Shown here: in pieces, positions 47,774 to 61,500 of the stretch
Layout of the letters: the number at the start of each line of letters is the position of its first letter
Numbering within the stretch: position 1 is the stretch's first letter
Assembly (NCBI RefSeq): GCF_000219915.2
Contig: NC_017964.1
Coordinates: 3,162,001 to 3,226,000, forward strand
Direction: 5' to 3'
DNA from: Advenella kashmirensis WT001
GTDB lineage: Bacteria > Pseudomonadota > Gammaproteobacteria > Burkholderiales > Burkholderiaceae_B
DNA: 64,000 nucleotides
The notes under the pieces: generated by a model
Told to the model about the DNA's origin: nothing
Database searches by the model: none
What the model saw: only the letters and a program-made list of their open reading frames with translations
Program-made: the position numbers and the translations under genes

Positions 47774-48994
47774 TCAGTCGGCTTGTTTACGCAGGAACGC
47801 CGGAATGTCGAAACGCTCGACGCCCGAAGATTCCATTGCACGAACCTGCTGTTCAAATTGGGCCTTGTTAGGCGCCGCACCGCCACGACCAGAACGAATC
47901 ACGGTAGGCGGCACAGGTGCGCGGCCACCGCTAGGCTGATTCAGGAAGCTGCCACCGTACAGATCGGTGTTGCCGCCATGGGTTCCAGTTAATGCTTCAA
48001 ACTCCATATCGGAGCCGTTATTGACAACCAGTTCCGGCTGTTTGCGACCCAGACCCGTTGCGACAACAGTGACACGCAACTCATCGGCCATATCGTCATC
48101 GTAAGCGCTACCAACGATAATCGTAGCGTCTTTGGCTGCGTAGCTGCTGATGATTTCGTTGATCAGACGGGTTTCGCTCATTTTGAGTGAACGGCTGGCG
48201 GTAATATTGACCAGCAGGCCACGCGCACCATTGAGGTCCACGCCTTCGAGCAGCGGGCAGGCGATCGCGTTTTCTGCTGCGATGCGCGCACGATCCGGAC
48301 CCGAAGCAACGGCAGTGCCCATCATGGCCTGGCCATGTTCACCCATGATAGTTTTCACGTCTTCGAAGTCGACGTTGATATTACCCTGAACATTGATGAT
48401 TTCTGCAATACCTGCGCAGGCGTTGTACAGCACGTTGTCGGCTTCCTTGAAGCAGTCGTCCTGGGAAGCGTCGTCGCCCATCAGTTCATACAGTTTTTCG
48501 TTCAGAACCACGATCAGGGAATGGACGTGTTTGGACAAATCTGCAATGCCTTCTTCGGCAGCGCGCAGACGTTTGGTTCCTTCGAACGAAAATGGTTTTG
48601 TAACGACACCAACGGTGAGGATACCCAGTTCCTTGGCCACTTCAGCCACAACAGGACCTGCTCCCGTTCCTGTACCACCACCCATACCGGCGGTAATAAA
48701 CACCATGTTTGCGCCATTGAGCGCGGCGCGAATTTCTTCGCGTGCTGTTTCTGCAGCTGCACGACCCTGTTCAGGTTTGGCGCCTGCACCCAAACCACTG
48801 CGGCCCAGACGAATCTGCACCGGTGCTTCGGTCGCGATCAGCGCCTGCATGTCTGTGTTTGCGCAGATAAAATCCACGCCCTTGAGGCCGGCCCGCATCA
48901 TGTGTGAAATGGCATTGCCACCTGCACCACCTACGCCAATCACCTTGATTACGGTACCGCTGTTACTGCTATCGTCCAATAATTGAAAGTCCAT
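47774..48994 (-). CDS. ftsZ: cell division protein FtsZ
   Basis: A 406-residue tubulin-like GTPase that forms the division ring. The ATG at 48994 has AGGAG upstream; the frame open to 49234 is non-coding in character. Seen: GVGGAGGNAISHM, the GTP signature GGGTGTGAGP, the T7 loop NVDFEDVK, a variable linker rich in Gly/Pro, and the C-terminal peptide FDIPAFLRKQAD, which binds FtsA. It is one of the few unbroken genes in the dcw cluster. Confidence 0.98.
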   Translation of the reverse strand: MDFQLLDDSSNSGTVIKVIGVGGAGGNAISHMMRAGLKGVDFICANTDMQALIATEAPVQIRLGRSGLGAGAKPEQGRAAAETAREEIRAALNGANMVFITAGMGGGTGTGAGPVVAEVAKELGILTVGVVTKPFSFEGTKRLRAAEEGIADLSKHVHSLIVVLNEKLYELMGDDASQDDCFKEADNVLYNACAGIAEIINVQGNINVDFEDVKTIMGEHGQAMMGTAVASGPDRARIAAENAIACPLLEGVDLNGARGLLVNITASRSLKMSETRLINEIISSYAAKDATIIVGSAYDDDMADELRVTVVATGLGRKQPELVVNNGSDMEFEALTGTHGGNTDLYGGSFLNQPSGGRAPVPPTVIRSGRGGAAPNKAQFEQQVRAMESSGVERFDIPAFLRKQAD

Positions 48995-49319
48995 ATTCCC
49001 AACTCCTGTATTCCGAAACGTATTAACGAAAAGTGCCACTGCGTTTTTCGGAAACCGTCTCAAAAACAATGCCAGCGCCTGTCTCGCATCGTACTTGAAC
49101 CGTCTCCATGGCCACCTGCCCGGCCATTGTCTGGCAGTTGATCCGCCCTGCCCGGCGGTACATCGACAACCTTTTGCTGCTTTACTGCACTGCTGTCGCG
49201 GTGTTGTGCAAAGTGCTGCACATCGCGTTAACAAAACACCTTAATAAAACACCATAAGGGACATGAAACACGCCCCTTTTTGCAACGGCTGAAACAAACG
49301 TCTTAGCCTCTTGCGTATT
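48995..49319. promoter_or_regulatory. 325-base spacer between ftsA and ftsZ
   Basis: The rest of the dcw cluster is tightly packed, so this gap is a likely site of an ftsZ promoter. The ftsZ ribosome site (AGGAG) is at its left edge. A repeated AAAACACC-type word occurs twice near 49230-49255. No gene is seen in it. Confidence 0.5.
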
Positions 49320-50548
49320 CTAATTCATAAACCACTCTTTCATGCGGGAAATAATATCTTTTAGCGTTCCATTTTGTTGCTTAATCTTACCACCACGCAA
49401 ACGCTGCACGCGTGCTTCGGTCAACAATCCCATCACCGTTGAAAACCGCGGGTTGCGGACCATGTCGGCAAGACTGCCGCGATAGTCGGGCACGGCAACG
49501 CGCACCGGTTTGAGAAAGACGTCTTCGGCCAGCTCGACAATGCCGGGCATAAGCGCTGTGCCACCCGTCAATACGACGCCAGAGGCAATCAGATCTTCGT
49601 AGCCGGAGTCTCGCACAACCTGCTGCACCATCATGAACAGCTCTTCAATACGCGGTTCGATAACAGCACCCAGGGTCTGCCGCTTGACGCGACGTACATC
49701 GCGATCGCCCAGACCGGGCACTTCGATAAGCTCATCGGGGTTGGCCAGCACCTGCTTGGCAATCCCATAACGCAATTTGATTTCTTCGGCATCGGGTGTC
49801 GGCGTGCGCAGCATGGCTGCGATATCGCTGGTCACCTGATCGCCCGATACCGGCAATACAGTCGTATGACGAATGGCGCCACCGGTAAAAATAGCGATGT
49901 CGGTCGTGCCCGCGCCAATATCGACCAGCACAACACCCAGTTCCTTTTCATCATTGGTCAGGCAGACCATGGACGAGGCCAGCGGCTGCAGAATCAGGTC
50001 CTGCACTTCCAGGCCACAGCGGCGTACACATTTGACAATATTCTGCGCAGCGCTGACCGCGCCAGTCACAATATGCACGCGCACTTCAAGCCGGATGCCG
50101 CTCATGCCTACCGGCTGGCGGATGTCTTCCTGTGAATCGACGATAAATTGCTGGGTCAGTACATGCAGCACCTGGTGATCGGTGGGGATGTTAACTGCTT
50201 GGCAGTCTCAATCACGCGCGCCACGTCGGCTTCCGATACTTCCTTGTCCTTGACCGCGACCATGCCGCTGGAATTGAAGCTGGTAATGTGATTGCCGGCA
50301 ATGCCTGTATATACTTCACGGATTTTGCAATCGGCCATCAGCTCGGCCTCTTCAAGGGCACGCTGAATGGAATTGACCGTGGATTCAATATTGACCACAA
50401 CCCCTTTGCGCATACCCTTGGATTCATGCTGTCCAAGTCCGATTACTTCAAAGCGCCCTTCTTCAGGCAAAGCTTCAGCCACCACTGCCACCACTTTGCT
50501 GGTGCCTATGTCTAAAGCAACGATGAGGTCCTTTAGGTCACGAGTCAT
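49320..50548 (-). CDS. ftsA: cell division protein FtsA (frame broken near 50198)
   Basis: 409 residues after adding one base near 50198, restoring ETAKAVNIPTDHQVLHVLTQ. It is an actin-like ATPase that tethers FtsZ to the membrane. Seen: ALDIGTSKVVAVVAE, the phosphate-2 motif VLVDIGAGTTDIAIF, VLTGGTALMPGI, and the C-terminal amphipathic helix ending RMKEWFMN. It overlaps ftsQ by four bases. Confidence 0.96.
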
Positions 50549-51354
50549 TTTTTCTCTTTACTATCCGATTGTGTTGTCGCTGCCGGCTCGAAGGTGATGG
50601 CAAAACCTTTGGTATAACGCAAGTCCACCTGGGCGATCTGCCGGCCAGCTACCTTTTCTTTTAAAACGGGCCACGCCTGAACAAAACGTTCAATCGTAGA
50701 TGCGAATGATACCGCACCCTGCCCGCCGTGTGGGTTTAATGCATCGGCCCCGGGATCCCTGCCCAATACCAGTTTGGTATTATCGTTCAATTCTACACGC
50801 CATGCATAGCGATCACTAAGCGTAATCTCATCTACGCCCAAATTTAGCGGCGCCAGCCAGCGCACCAGTTCGGCATAACGCTGTACTATCAGCATTTCAG
50901 ATCCGACCGGTCCGTTAAACTGTGGTAAATCCGCATCCTCGGGCAGTTCCGCCTGGTTGGCAGTAAATACTTCACCCCAGGTATTAATCATCTGCCGCTC
51001 ATTCCAGTAGGCAAACGGTTCCTGCTCTTCAATCTTGAGCAGCAGGCCGTCGGGCCAGACGCGGGTGATATCGGCATGACGCACCCAAGGCGACTGCTCG
51101 AACAGTTTTTTCGATTCGGGCAGATTAATGGTAAAGAAATTGCCCTTCAACTTGCCCGCAATGGTCTGCTGGATACTTGCCGGCGAAACATATTCAAGCT
51201 TGTTACCCTTCATCGGCTCGATCACGATGCGGGTCAGGTTGAACATGGGCCGGTGAATCAGCCAGTAGCCGCCCGCGCCAAGCAATACCACTACCGCCAG
51301 CAACATAACGAGGTTGGCGACAAAGTTGGTAATGCGGGCGCTTGGCGTAATCAT
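50545..51354 (-). CDS. ftsQ: cell division protein FtsQ
   Basis: A 269-residue bitopic membrane protein of the divisome. One N-terminal helix (FVANLVMLLAVVVLLGAGGY), a POTRA domain (NLTRIVIEPMKG to about FTINL), then the beta domain with VRHADITRVWPDGLLLKIEE. Unbroken. Its ATG follows the ddl TAA directly (TAAATG). Confidence 0.94.
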   Translation of the reverse strand: MITPSARITNFVANLVMLLAVVVLLGAGGYWLIHRPMFNLTRIVIEPMKGNKLEYVSPASIQQTIAGKLKGNFFTINLPESKKLFEQSPWVRHADITRVWPDGLLLKIEEQEPFAYWNERQMINTWGEVFTANQAELPEDADLPQFNGPVGSEMLIVQRYAELVRWLAPLNLGVDEITLSDRYAWRVELNDNTKLVLGRDPGADALNPHGGQGAVSFASTIERFVQAWPVLKEKVAGRQIAQVDLRYTKGFAITFEPAATTQSDSKEKK

Positions 51355-52316
51355 TTACAGTCCTGGCTCCGTCACAGGTTTGGTGCGCTGAATCTTGCAA
51401 CTGGCCTGCGCCAGGATCTGCACGCACAAATCGGCATAACTGACGCCTTCAGCCTTGGCGCCCATAGGCACCAGCGAATGCGGCGTCATGCCCGGAGAGG
51501 TATTGACTTCCAGCAGGAAAAAGCGATTGTCATTATCCAGCATCACATCGACTCGCCCCCAGCCTTCACAACCTACGGCGACAAATGCCTGCTCGCAGGT
51601 CTGCCGGATGCTGGCGGCCAGATCCTGAGGCAGGTCCGCCGGACAATGGTATTGTGTCTCGTCCGAGACGTACTTGTGCTCGAAATCGTATTTGCCATCG
51701 GGCGCCACGATTTCGATAATCGGAAACGCCCGTGCCGTATCGCCCTTGCCCAGAATGGCAACAGTCAGTTCGCGCCCGACGACAAATTTTTCGGCCAGCA
51801 GTTCGCTGTCAAACTGGCACACGTCTTCAAAGGCAGCAGACAGATCCTGCGGACCGGTCACTTTACTCAGCCCCAGCGTCGAACCCTCGTGCGGTGCCTT
51901 AAGAATAAAGGGATAGCCCAGCATCTGGCTGGCGCCATCCATATCCTGACGGGTTCGCACCTTGCAATAAGGCGCTGTAGGAATGCCCTGTTCAATCCAG
52001 ATACGCTTGGTCATGATTTTGTCCATGGCCAGCCCGGAAGCCATCACGCCGCTTCCGGTATACGGAATGCGCAGCAGTTCCAGCGCCCCCTGCAGGGAAC
52101 CATCTTCGCCATACCGGCCGTGCAGGGCTATAAAAACGCGATCAAAACCGGCCGCAGCCAGTTCCGCCAGCGAATGCTCGGCAGTATCAAACAGATGGGC
52201 GTCAATGCCTTTGCTGATCAGGCGTCGTATACGCCCTTGCCGGAAACCAGCGACACTGGCCGCTCTGCGGACTGGCCGCCATACAATACACCTACCTTGC
52301 CAAATTCATTGCTCAT
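51355..52316 (-). CDS. ddl: D-alanine-D-alanine ligase Ddl (frame broken near 52221)
   Basis: 320 residues after adding one base near 52221, restoring [18 protein letters not shown]. It joins two D-Ala for peptidoglycan. Seen: [19 protein letters not shown], the serine loop [10 protein letters not shown], the omega-loop Tyr in [13 protein letters not shown], and EVNTSPGMT with the metal-binding residues. The N-terminal motif, normally SAEREVSL, reads SAERPVSL: the Glu that helps fix the first D-Ala is a Pro here. The ATG at 52316 overlaps the murC end by 11 bases. Confidence 0.94.
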
Positions 52317-53721
52317 TGCGCTCTCCCAACTGCCCCGGCACCTTGTTGATGGAGCCGGCACCCATGACGATGACCACATCACCGTCGCGAACAAAGTTGA
52401 TGATGGTCTGCGGCAGTTCGGCCACATCTTCGACAAAAACCGGTTCAACTTTGCCGGCCACGCGCAATGCACGCGACAGCGCCCGGCCATCGGCAGCCAC
52501 AATGGGTTGCTCGCCGGCGGCATACACTTCGCTTAGCAACACCGCATCGGCGCGACTGAGCACATTGACAAAGTCTTCGAAACAATCGCGGGTGCGTGTA
52601 TATCGATGAGGCTGGAAAGCCAGGACGAGCCGGCGTTCGGGCCAGGCGCCGCGCGCCGCCTCAACAGTGGCGGCCATTTCAATGGGATGATGTGCGTAAT
52701 CATCAATCAGCGTGTAGGTACCGCCGCCATGATCCTGCGGCACCGCAAAGTCTCCGGTGTAGGAAAAGCGGCGTCCGACGCCGTTAAAGCCAGCCAGCGC
52801 GCTCACGATATCGTCGTCGGCCAGCTCCAGCTCTGTAGCCACGGCAATGGCGGCTAGCGAGTTCAGCACATTGTGACGGCCGGGCAGATTGAGCACGATA
52901 TCCAGGTCGGGCAGGCGCTTGGCCGGGGTAATCCGCCGCTCAACGGTAAACGCCATGCGCGTTTGCCGGGCCTGCACGTTAACCGCCCGATACATCGCCT
53001 CTTCACCAAACCCATAGGTCACCAGCGGGCGCGAGATAAACGGAATAATGTTGCGAACGTTGCTGTCGTCTACACATACAATGGCGCTGCCGTAAAACGG
53101 CATGCGCTGGGTAAACTCCACAAAGGCGCTTTTCAGGCGTGTCATATCGTGCCCATACGTATCCATATGGTCCGCATCAATATTGGTAATGATGGACATG
53201 ACAGGCAACAGATTCAGGAACGAGGCATCCGATTCGTCAGCCTCGACCACAATATATTCGCCCTGGCCCAGCCGCGCATTGGCGCCGGCCGAATTCAGGC
53301 GCCCGCCGATCACGAAGGTTGGATCCAGGCCGGCAGCGGCCAGCACACTGGCCACCAGGCTGGTGGTCGTGGTTTTGCCGTGCGTGCCGGCAATGGCAAT
53401 GCCGCGTTTAAGGCGCATTAACTCTGCCAGCATGATGGCGCGCGGCACCACGGGAATGCGCTTGGCCCGGGCCGTAAGCACCTCTGGGTTGCTATTGGCC
53501 ACGGCCGTGGATGTAACAATAGCGTCAGCCTCGCCGACATTTTCGGCATGATGGCCGATGAAAATCTGCGCCCCCAACTCTGCCAGGCGACGGGTCACCG
53601 CCGACTCCTGCAGATCCGAGCCGCTGACTTTGTATCCGAGATTCACCAGAACTTCGGCAATACCGCTCATACCGGAGCCGCCGATACCGACAAAGTGAAT
53701 GTGTCTAATCCGATGTTTCAT
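52306..53721 (-). CDS. murC: UDP-N-acetylmuramate-L-alanine ligase MurC
   Basis: A 471-residue cytoplasmic ligase adding L-Ala to UDP-MurNAc. Unbroken. Seen: [17 protein letters not shown], the P-loop [21 protein letters not shown], the DYAHHP motif and [16 protein letters not shown]. The ATG at 53721 overlaps the murG TGA (ATGA); the frame open to 53748 adds only charged residues. Confidence 0.97.
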   Translation of the reverse strand: MKHRIRHIHFVGIGGSGMSGIAEVLVNLGYKVSGSDLQESAVTRRLAELGAQIFIGHHAENVGEADAIVTSTAVANSNPEVLTARAKRIPVVPRAIMLAELMRLKRGIAIAGTHGKTTTTSLVASVLAAAGLDPTFVIGGRLNSAGANARLGQGEYIVVEADESDASFLNLLPVMSIITNIDADHMDTYGHDMTRLKSAFVEFTQRMPFYGSAIVCVDDSNVRNIIPFISRPLVTYGFGEEAMYRAVNVQARQTRMAFTVERRITPAKRLPDLDIVLNLPGRHNVLNSLAAIAVATELELADDDIVSALAGFNGVGRRFSYTGDFAVPQDHGGGTYTLIDDYAHHPIEMAATVEAARGAWPERRLVLAFQPHRYTRTRDCFEDFVNVLSRADAVLLSEVYAAGEQPIVAADGRALSRALRVAGKVEPVFVEDVAELPQTIINFVRDGDVVIVMGAGSINKVPGQLGERNEQ

Positions 53722-54801
53722 GTTTTCCCTGCGCTCGCGCGCTCGCAAATATCTGCAATGGTCTGTGTGGCCTGCGTCCTGGCGCAGGCTCTGGCAGCCA
53801 CTGCAGTCTGCATCAATTGATCACGAGTACGACTTTGTATCCATTCGGCCAGCCAGGCAGCGGTAAATTCGCGCTGGGGCTGCGCCCAGGCCGCATTGCG
53901 GCTGGTCAGCCATGCCGCATTTGCCGTCTGGTGATCATCAATGGCATGCGGCAATGGCACAAACAGCGCGGCTACCCCGACCGCCGCCACTTCGGCCACC
54001 GTCATGGCGCCGGCACGGCAGATAATCAGATCGGCCGACATCATGGCCGTGACCATATCGTCAATGAAAGGCAGGCATTCTGCGCTGACATCCGCCTGTT
54101 TATAGGTATCCTGCAGGCTGGCAATGTGCTGTTCTCCGGCCTGATGCATGATTTGCGGACGCTGCTCTGGTGCAATCAGCGCCAAGGCGGCAGGCACCAC
54201 AGTGTTCAGGGCCTGCGCCCCCAGACTGCCGCCCACCACCAGGATACGCAAGACACCGTCGCGCGCCCCATAGCGCACACCGGTTCCGGCGTATTGGCCA
54301 ATTCATTGCGCACAGGATTGCCCACCATCTGCCCGCCCGGCAGCACGTCTGGAAAACCCGTCAATACAAAAGCCGCCATTTTAGCAAGCCAGCGGTTGGC
54401 TGTACCGGCGACGGCATTCTGTTCATGAATTACCAGTGGAATACCGACCAGTTTCGCCATCAAACCGCCAGGCACGGCCACATAGCCGCCCATGCCCAGT
54501 ACGACCGCAGGCCGGCACTGCTTGAGCGCGCGTCGCGCCTGCAGGCACGCTTTGCCCAGCATGAACGGCAACTTGAGCAGCGCCACCGGCCCCTTGCCAC
54601 GCAGACCGGCAAAGCGCAAAGGCAGCAATTCAATTGCCGCAGCCGGCACCAGGCGACCTTCCATTTTGTCCGGATTACCCAGCCATATAACGTTCCAGCC
54701 CCGCGCACGCATTTGGGCGGCCACGGCCAGACCGGGCATAATATGCCCGCCGGTCCCCCCAGCCATCACCAGCAACGTACGTGAATCGGAACGAGCGCCA
54801 G

Positions 54802-54805
<4 letters not shown>
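53718..54805 (-). CDS. murG: lipid II synthase MurG (frame broken near 54280)
   Basis: 362 residues after adding one base near 54280, which joins NELANTPEP to [21 protein letters not shown] peripheral membrane glycosyltransferase that adds GlcNAc to lipid I. Seen: the first G-loop [29 protein letters not shown], and then [12 protein letters not shown] and [16 protein letters not shown] in the donor domain. ATGA-type overlaps exist at both ends. Confidence 0.95.
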
Positions 54806-57543
<2,738 letters not shown>

Positions 57544-57547
<4 letters not shown>

Positions 57548-58712
57548 CGCAGTTTAAGTGTTGCCAGTCCGAGCAGAACCAGCATCATCGTAATAATCCA
57601 GAACCGCACCACAACCTGGGTTTCTTTCCAGCCACCCACTTCAAAATGATGATGCAGCGGCGCCATGCGCAAAATTCGCCTGCCGGTACCGGTCTTTTTC
57701 TTTGTGTATTTGAACCAGAACACCTGGATCATGACCGACAGCGTTTCAGCCACAAATACGCCACCCATGATAAAAAGCACGATTTCCTGGCGCACGATCA
57801 CGGCGATTGTGCCCAGCATGCCGCCCAGCGCCAGCGCGCCCACGTCGCCCATGAACACCTGGGCCGGGTAGGCGTTGAACCATAGAAAGGCCAGGCCGGC
57901 GCCGCCCAGTGCTGCGCACAGCACCAGCACCTCGGAGGCGCCTGGAATATACGGAAACAGCAGGTATTTCGAATAATCCACGCGGCCAACCACGTAGGCA
58001 AAAATGCCCAGCGCGCTACCAACCATGACGGTTGCATAATGGCCAGGCCATCGAGTCCGTCAGTCAGATTCACGGCGTTACTGGCCCCGACAATAACCAT
58101 CCAGGTCAATATTACAAAACCGAATACACCCAGCGGATAGCTCACGCTTTTGAAAAAAGGTACGATCAGGTCAGCACGGGAAGGCAGCGGCATGGTAAAG
58201 CCGCTACTGATCCAGGCCCACATCAGGCGAAAAATGTCGGCATTGGCAGGCGCCGAGACGGCAAACGTCAGGTATACAGAGGCGATCAGGCCAATAATGG
58301 CCTGCCACATGAATTTTTCGCGCGAGGACATGCCTTCCGGATTGCGATGGACTACCTTGCGGTAATCGTCAACCCAGCCGATGGCACCAAAGCCGAAGGT
58401 TACCAGCAGTACAACCCAGACGAAACGGTTGCTCAGGTCTGCCCATAATAATGTGGTCACACCGATGGCAATCAGAATCAGCGCACCGCCCATAGTCGGC
58501 GTACCGTTTTTGACCAGATGCGTCTCCGGCCCGTAACTGCGCACAGCCTGGCCAATTTTAAGTTCGGTCAGCTTGCGAATGACGTGCGGTCCGGCCATCA
58601 GGCCGATAAACAGTGCCGTCGCGCATGCAAACATGGCCCGCAACGTAATGTATTCAAAAACACTCAGGACGGAAAACGTTGGCGAGAGCCAGCGGGTCAG
58701 TTCATATAGCAT
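57544..58712 (-). CDS. mraY: phospho-MurNAc-pentapeptide transferase MraY (frame broken near 58033)
   Basis: 389 residues after adding one base near 58033, which restores [17 protein letters not shown] ten-helix membrane enzyme forming lipid I. Seen: [39 protein letters not shown], and the family signature in [18 protein letters not shown]. It overlaps murD (ATGA) and the end of murEF (11 bases). Confidence 0.96.
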
Positions 58713-61500
58713 GACCGTCCTCGTTCTTTTCTGACCAGGACAACAAGTCCTGCACTACCCGTTCCATCCGCATCGATCTAGAGCCCTTTACCAATATGCT
58801 TGCGGGCTGTCTTGCAACGACCCTTTCTGCGATTTCATGTATATCTGTCATATGTTCTGCCGTCGGGCCACCCGCCCGCGCGGTCAGCGCGCTGGCATTT
58901 CCATATGTAAACACATATGAAATGCCTTTTTTACGGGCGTATTGTCCCACTTCCTCATGCATTTGCGGCCCGTTCTCGCCCACTTCGGCCATATCGCCCA
59001 GAACCAGCACGGTCGGCGCAGGCAGCGCAGCCAGAACGTCGATTGCTGCAATTACAGAGTCCGGATTCGCATTATACGAGTCATCGACCAGCGTGAGGCC
59101 GCCGGACAGGGTAAGGCTGCGCATTCGTCCCTTGACCGGGGCAAACGCCTGCAGACCGTCACGGATGTCTGTCAGACTAATACCCGCGGCATGGGCGCAA
59201 GCGGCAGCGGCCAGACTATTGCGGACATTATGGGTGCCGGCGATGGCCAGGCGCACATCAATCTGCCCGACCGGGGTTTTCATGACAAACGAAACGCCAA
59301 GTGCACCGGGAACCACCGACTCGGCGTAGAAATCGGCATCCGCCGTCTGCCCGAAAGTCAGCACCCGGCGTTCGCCGGCCAGCTCCCGCCACAGCTCGGT
59401 GTAAGGCTCATCAGCGGGAAAAATTGCGGTCCCGTCGGCTGGCAGTGATAAAAATACCTGTCCATTTTCAATGGCCACGGCCTGGACTGTGTGCATGAAT
59501 TCCTGATGCTCGCGCTGGGCATTGGTTACCACGGCGATACTGGGCTCACACAATGCAGCCAGTTGCTCGATTTCACCGGGATGGTTCATGCCCAGTTCCA
59601 GCACCGCCATTTGATGCTCGGAGGTCAATTTAAGCAGGCTGCGCGGCACACCCCATTGGTTATTCAAATTGCCTTCAGTCGCGAAGCGGTGTTCAACGCC
59701 GACGCCAGCGGCCAGCACGCAGGAAATCATTTCTTTGGTCGTGGTTTTGCCATTGCTGCCGGTGACGGCTATCAGCGGCAGCCTATACTGGCGACGCCAG
59801 GCATGGCCCATGCTCATCAAGGCAAGCGTAGTATCGGCAACCAGAATTTGCGGCAGATCCACCGCCGGATCGCGACGACTGACCAGTGCAGCGGCAGCGC
59901 CGGCCTGCCGGGCAGCACCGATAAAATCGTGACCATCATGCAGCTCGCCGCGAATGGCAATAAACAAGCCGTTTTCCGGAACATGCCGGGAATCGGTTGA
60001 AATCTCGGGCCGATCGCGCAGCAGCAAGCCCAGCCGCGACCATTCCAGATCATCGAAAGGCTGGCGTTCGTGGTTGATTTCCTGGTAGGTCTCGTGCCCC
60101 TTTCCCGCCACCAGCACCACGTCTGCTGCAGCCGCCTTCAGGATCATTTCGATGATCGCGCAACCGCGATCGGGCTCGGCGCGAGCGCCTTGCGGCATTC
60201 CCCTTAGAATATCGTTCAGAATATCGCCAGGCACTTCAGTGCGCGGATTATCGCTGGTCACCAGCACTTGATCGGCCAGACGCGCGGCGATCTGCCCCAT
60301 GATCGGCCGCTTGGACTTATCCCGATCGCCCCCGCAGCCGAAAATGCAGATCAACTTACCGCCACGGGCTGTCGCAACCGGCTGCAAGGCCTGCAGTGCG
60401 CGCTCCAGCGAATCGGGGGTATGAGAGTAATCGACCACAATCAATGGGCGCTTGTGACCCGCGTCGGCGCCTGCCGGCGTGACGGTCTGCAACCGTCCCG
60501 GTACTGGCGTGAGCAACGATACCAGCCCGGCGCTTTGGCGCAAATGAATGCCCAGGACATCCAGCACGGCAACAACAAGCAGTATATTGGCAATGGAATG
60601 CTCACCCAGCAGCCTTGTGGTCACTTGCGCATCGCCGCCGGGCGAGCGCAGCGTAAACACCAGGCCATAATCGCGAAACTCATGTTCGACTGCCGTGAAC
60701 GTCGCCTGCGGCGCGGCCTTCAGCGAATAGCCCGCCCTGGACTGCGCCGTGGTTTTCGCAAAAATGCGTTCGCCGGCCTCATCGTCCATATTCACAATGG
60801 CATGACTGAGCCCCGGCCACACAAACAAAGCGGCCTTGGCCGCCTCATAGCGTGCCATGCTCTGATGATAATCCAGATGATCCAGCGTCAGATTGGTAAA
60901 TGCAGCTACTTTGACCTGCAGCCCGTCCATGCGGCCCTGCTCGATACCGATGGAAGAGGCTTCCATGGCGACATATTCAATGCCGGCATCGCGCATTTGG
61001 GCAATTTGCCGGTGCAGCGTGAGCACGTCGGGCGTGGTCAGAGAGCCGCCCAGATTAGTCCCGTCTGGCATCACCGTTCCCAGTGTGCCAATGGTCGCGC
61101 AGGATTTACCGACAGCGTTCAGCGCTTCGGCAATCCAGGTAACGCAAGAGGTTTTCCCGTTGGTGCCTGTGACGGCAATGACCGAGACGGCTGCCGAAGG
61201 ATGGCCATACCAGCTATCAGCAATATCACCCAGATAGGCGCGCAGGCCGACCACCGGCAGTACCGGCACGGCATGTCCGGCATCCAGCAATGTCTGGCCC
61301 TGCTCCGTGTTCGCAACATCGGCGATCACTGCCGCAGCGCCTTTTTTGATGGCATCGGGAATATACGCAAGGCCGTTAACGACGCTACCTGTACAAGCAA
61401 CAAAGACATCCCCTTTCTGGATGTCTCTGGAGTCTAGCCGCAAATCCGCTTTATCCGTGACATGGCCGGCAAGCCATTGTGCTATCTCTCGGCTATTCAT
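58702..61500 (-). CDS. murE: MurE-MurF bifunctional ligase (one unbroken 932-residue protein)
   Basis: Two Mur ligases in one frame. Residues 1 to about 495 are MurE, adding meso-diaminopimelate: P-loop TGTNGKTS at 111-118, [12 protein letters not shown], and the DAP-recognition DNPR at 417-420. From about 498 follows MurF, adding D-Ala-D-Ala: [20 protein letters not shown]-loop [10 protein letters not shown] at 580-589, and [11 protein letters not shown]. The MurF half lacks some 20 usual N-terminal residues and runs straight on from MurE ([17 protein letters not shown]), with no linker or ribosome site at the joint (about 60010). A murEF fusion is known in Bordetella, so this is real. Confidence 0.96.
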   Translation of the reverse strand: MNSREIAQWLAGHVTDKADLRLDSRDIQKGDVFVACTGSVVNGLAYIPDAIKKGAAAVIADVANTEQGQTLLDAGHAVPVLPVVGLRAYLGDIADSWYGHPSAAVSVIAVTGTNGKTSCVTWIAEALNAVGKSCATIGTLGTVMPDGTNLGGSLTTPDVLTLHRQIAQMRDAGIEYVAMEASSIGIEQGRMDGLQVKVAAFTNLTLDHLDYHQSMARYEAAKAALFVWPGLSHAIVNMDDEAGERIFAKTTAQSRAGYSLKAAPQATFTAVEHEFRDYGLVFTLRSPGGDAQVTTRLLGEHSIANILLVVAVLDVLGIHLRQSAGLVSLLTPVPGRLQTVTPAGADAGHKRPLIVVDYSHTPDSLERALQALQPVATARGGKLICIFGCGGDRDKSKRPIMGQIAARLADQVLVTSDNPRTEVPGDILNDILRGMPQGARAEPDRGCAIIEMILKAAAADVVLVAGKGHETYQEINHERQPFDDLEWSRLGLLLRDRPEISTDSRHVPENGLFIAIRGELHDGHDFIGAARQAGAAAALVSRRDPAVDLPQILVADTTLALMSMGHAWRRQYRLPLIAVTGSNGKTTTKEMISCVLAAGVGVEHRFATEGNLNNQWGVPRSLLKLTSEHQMAVLELGMNHPGEIEQLAALCEPSIAVVTNAQREHQEFMHTVQAVAIENGQVFLSLPADGTAIFPADEPYTELWRELAGERRVLTFGQTADADFYAESVVPGALGVSFVMKTPVGQIDVRLAIAGTHNVRNSLAAAACAHAAGISLTDIRDGLQAFAPVKGRMRSLTLSGGLTLVDDSYNANPDSVIAAIDVLAALPAPTVLVLGDMAEVGENGPQMHEEVGQYARKKGISYVFTYGNASALTARAGGPTAEHMTDIHEIAERVVARQPASILVKGSRSMRMERVVQDLLSWSEKNEDGHAI

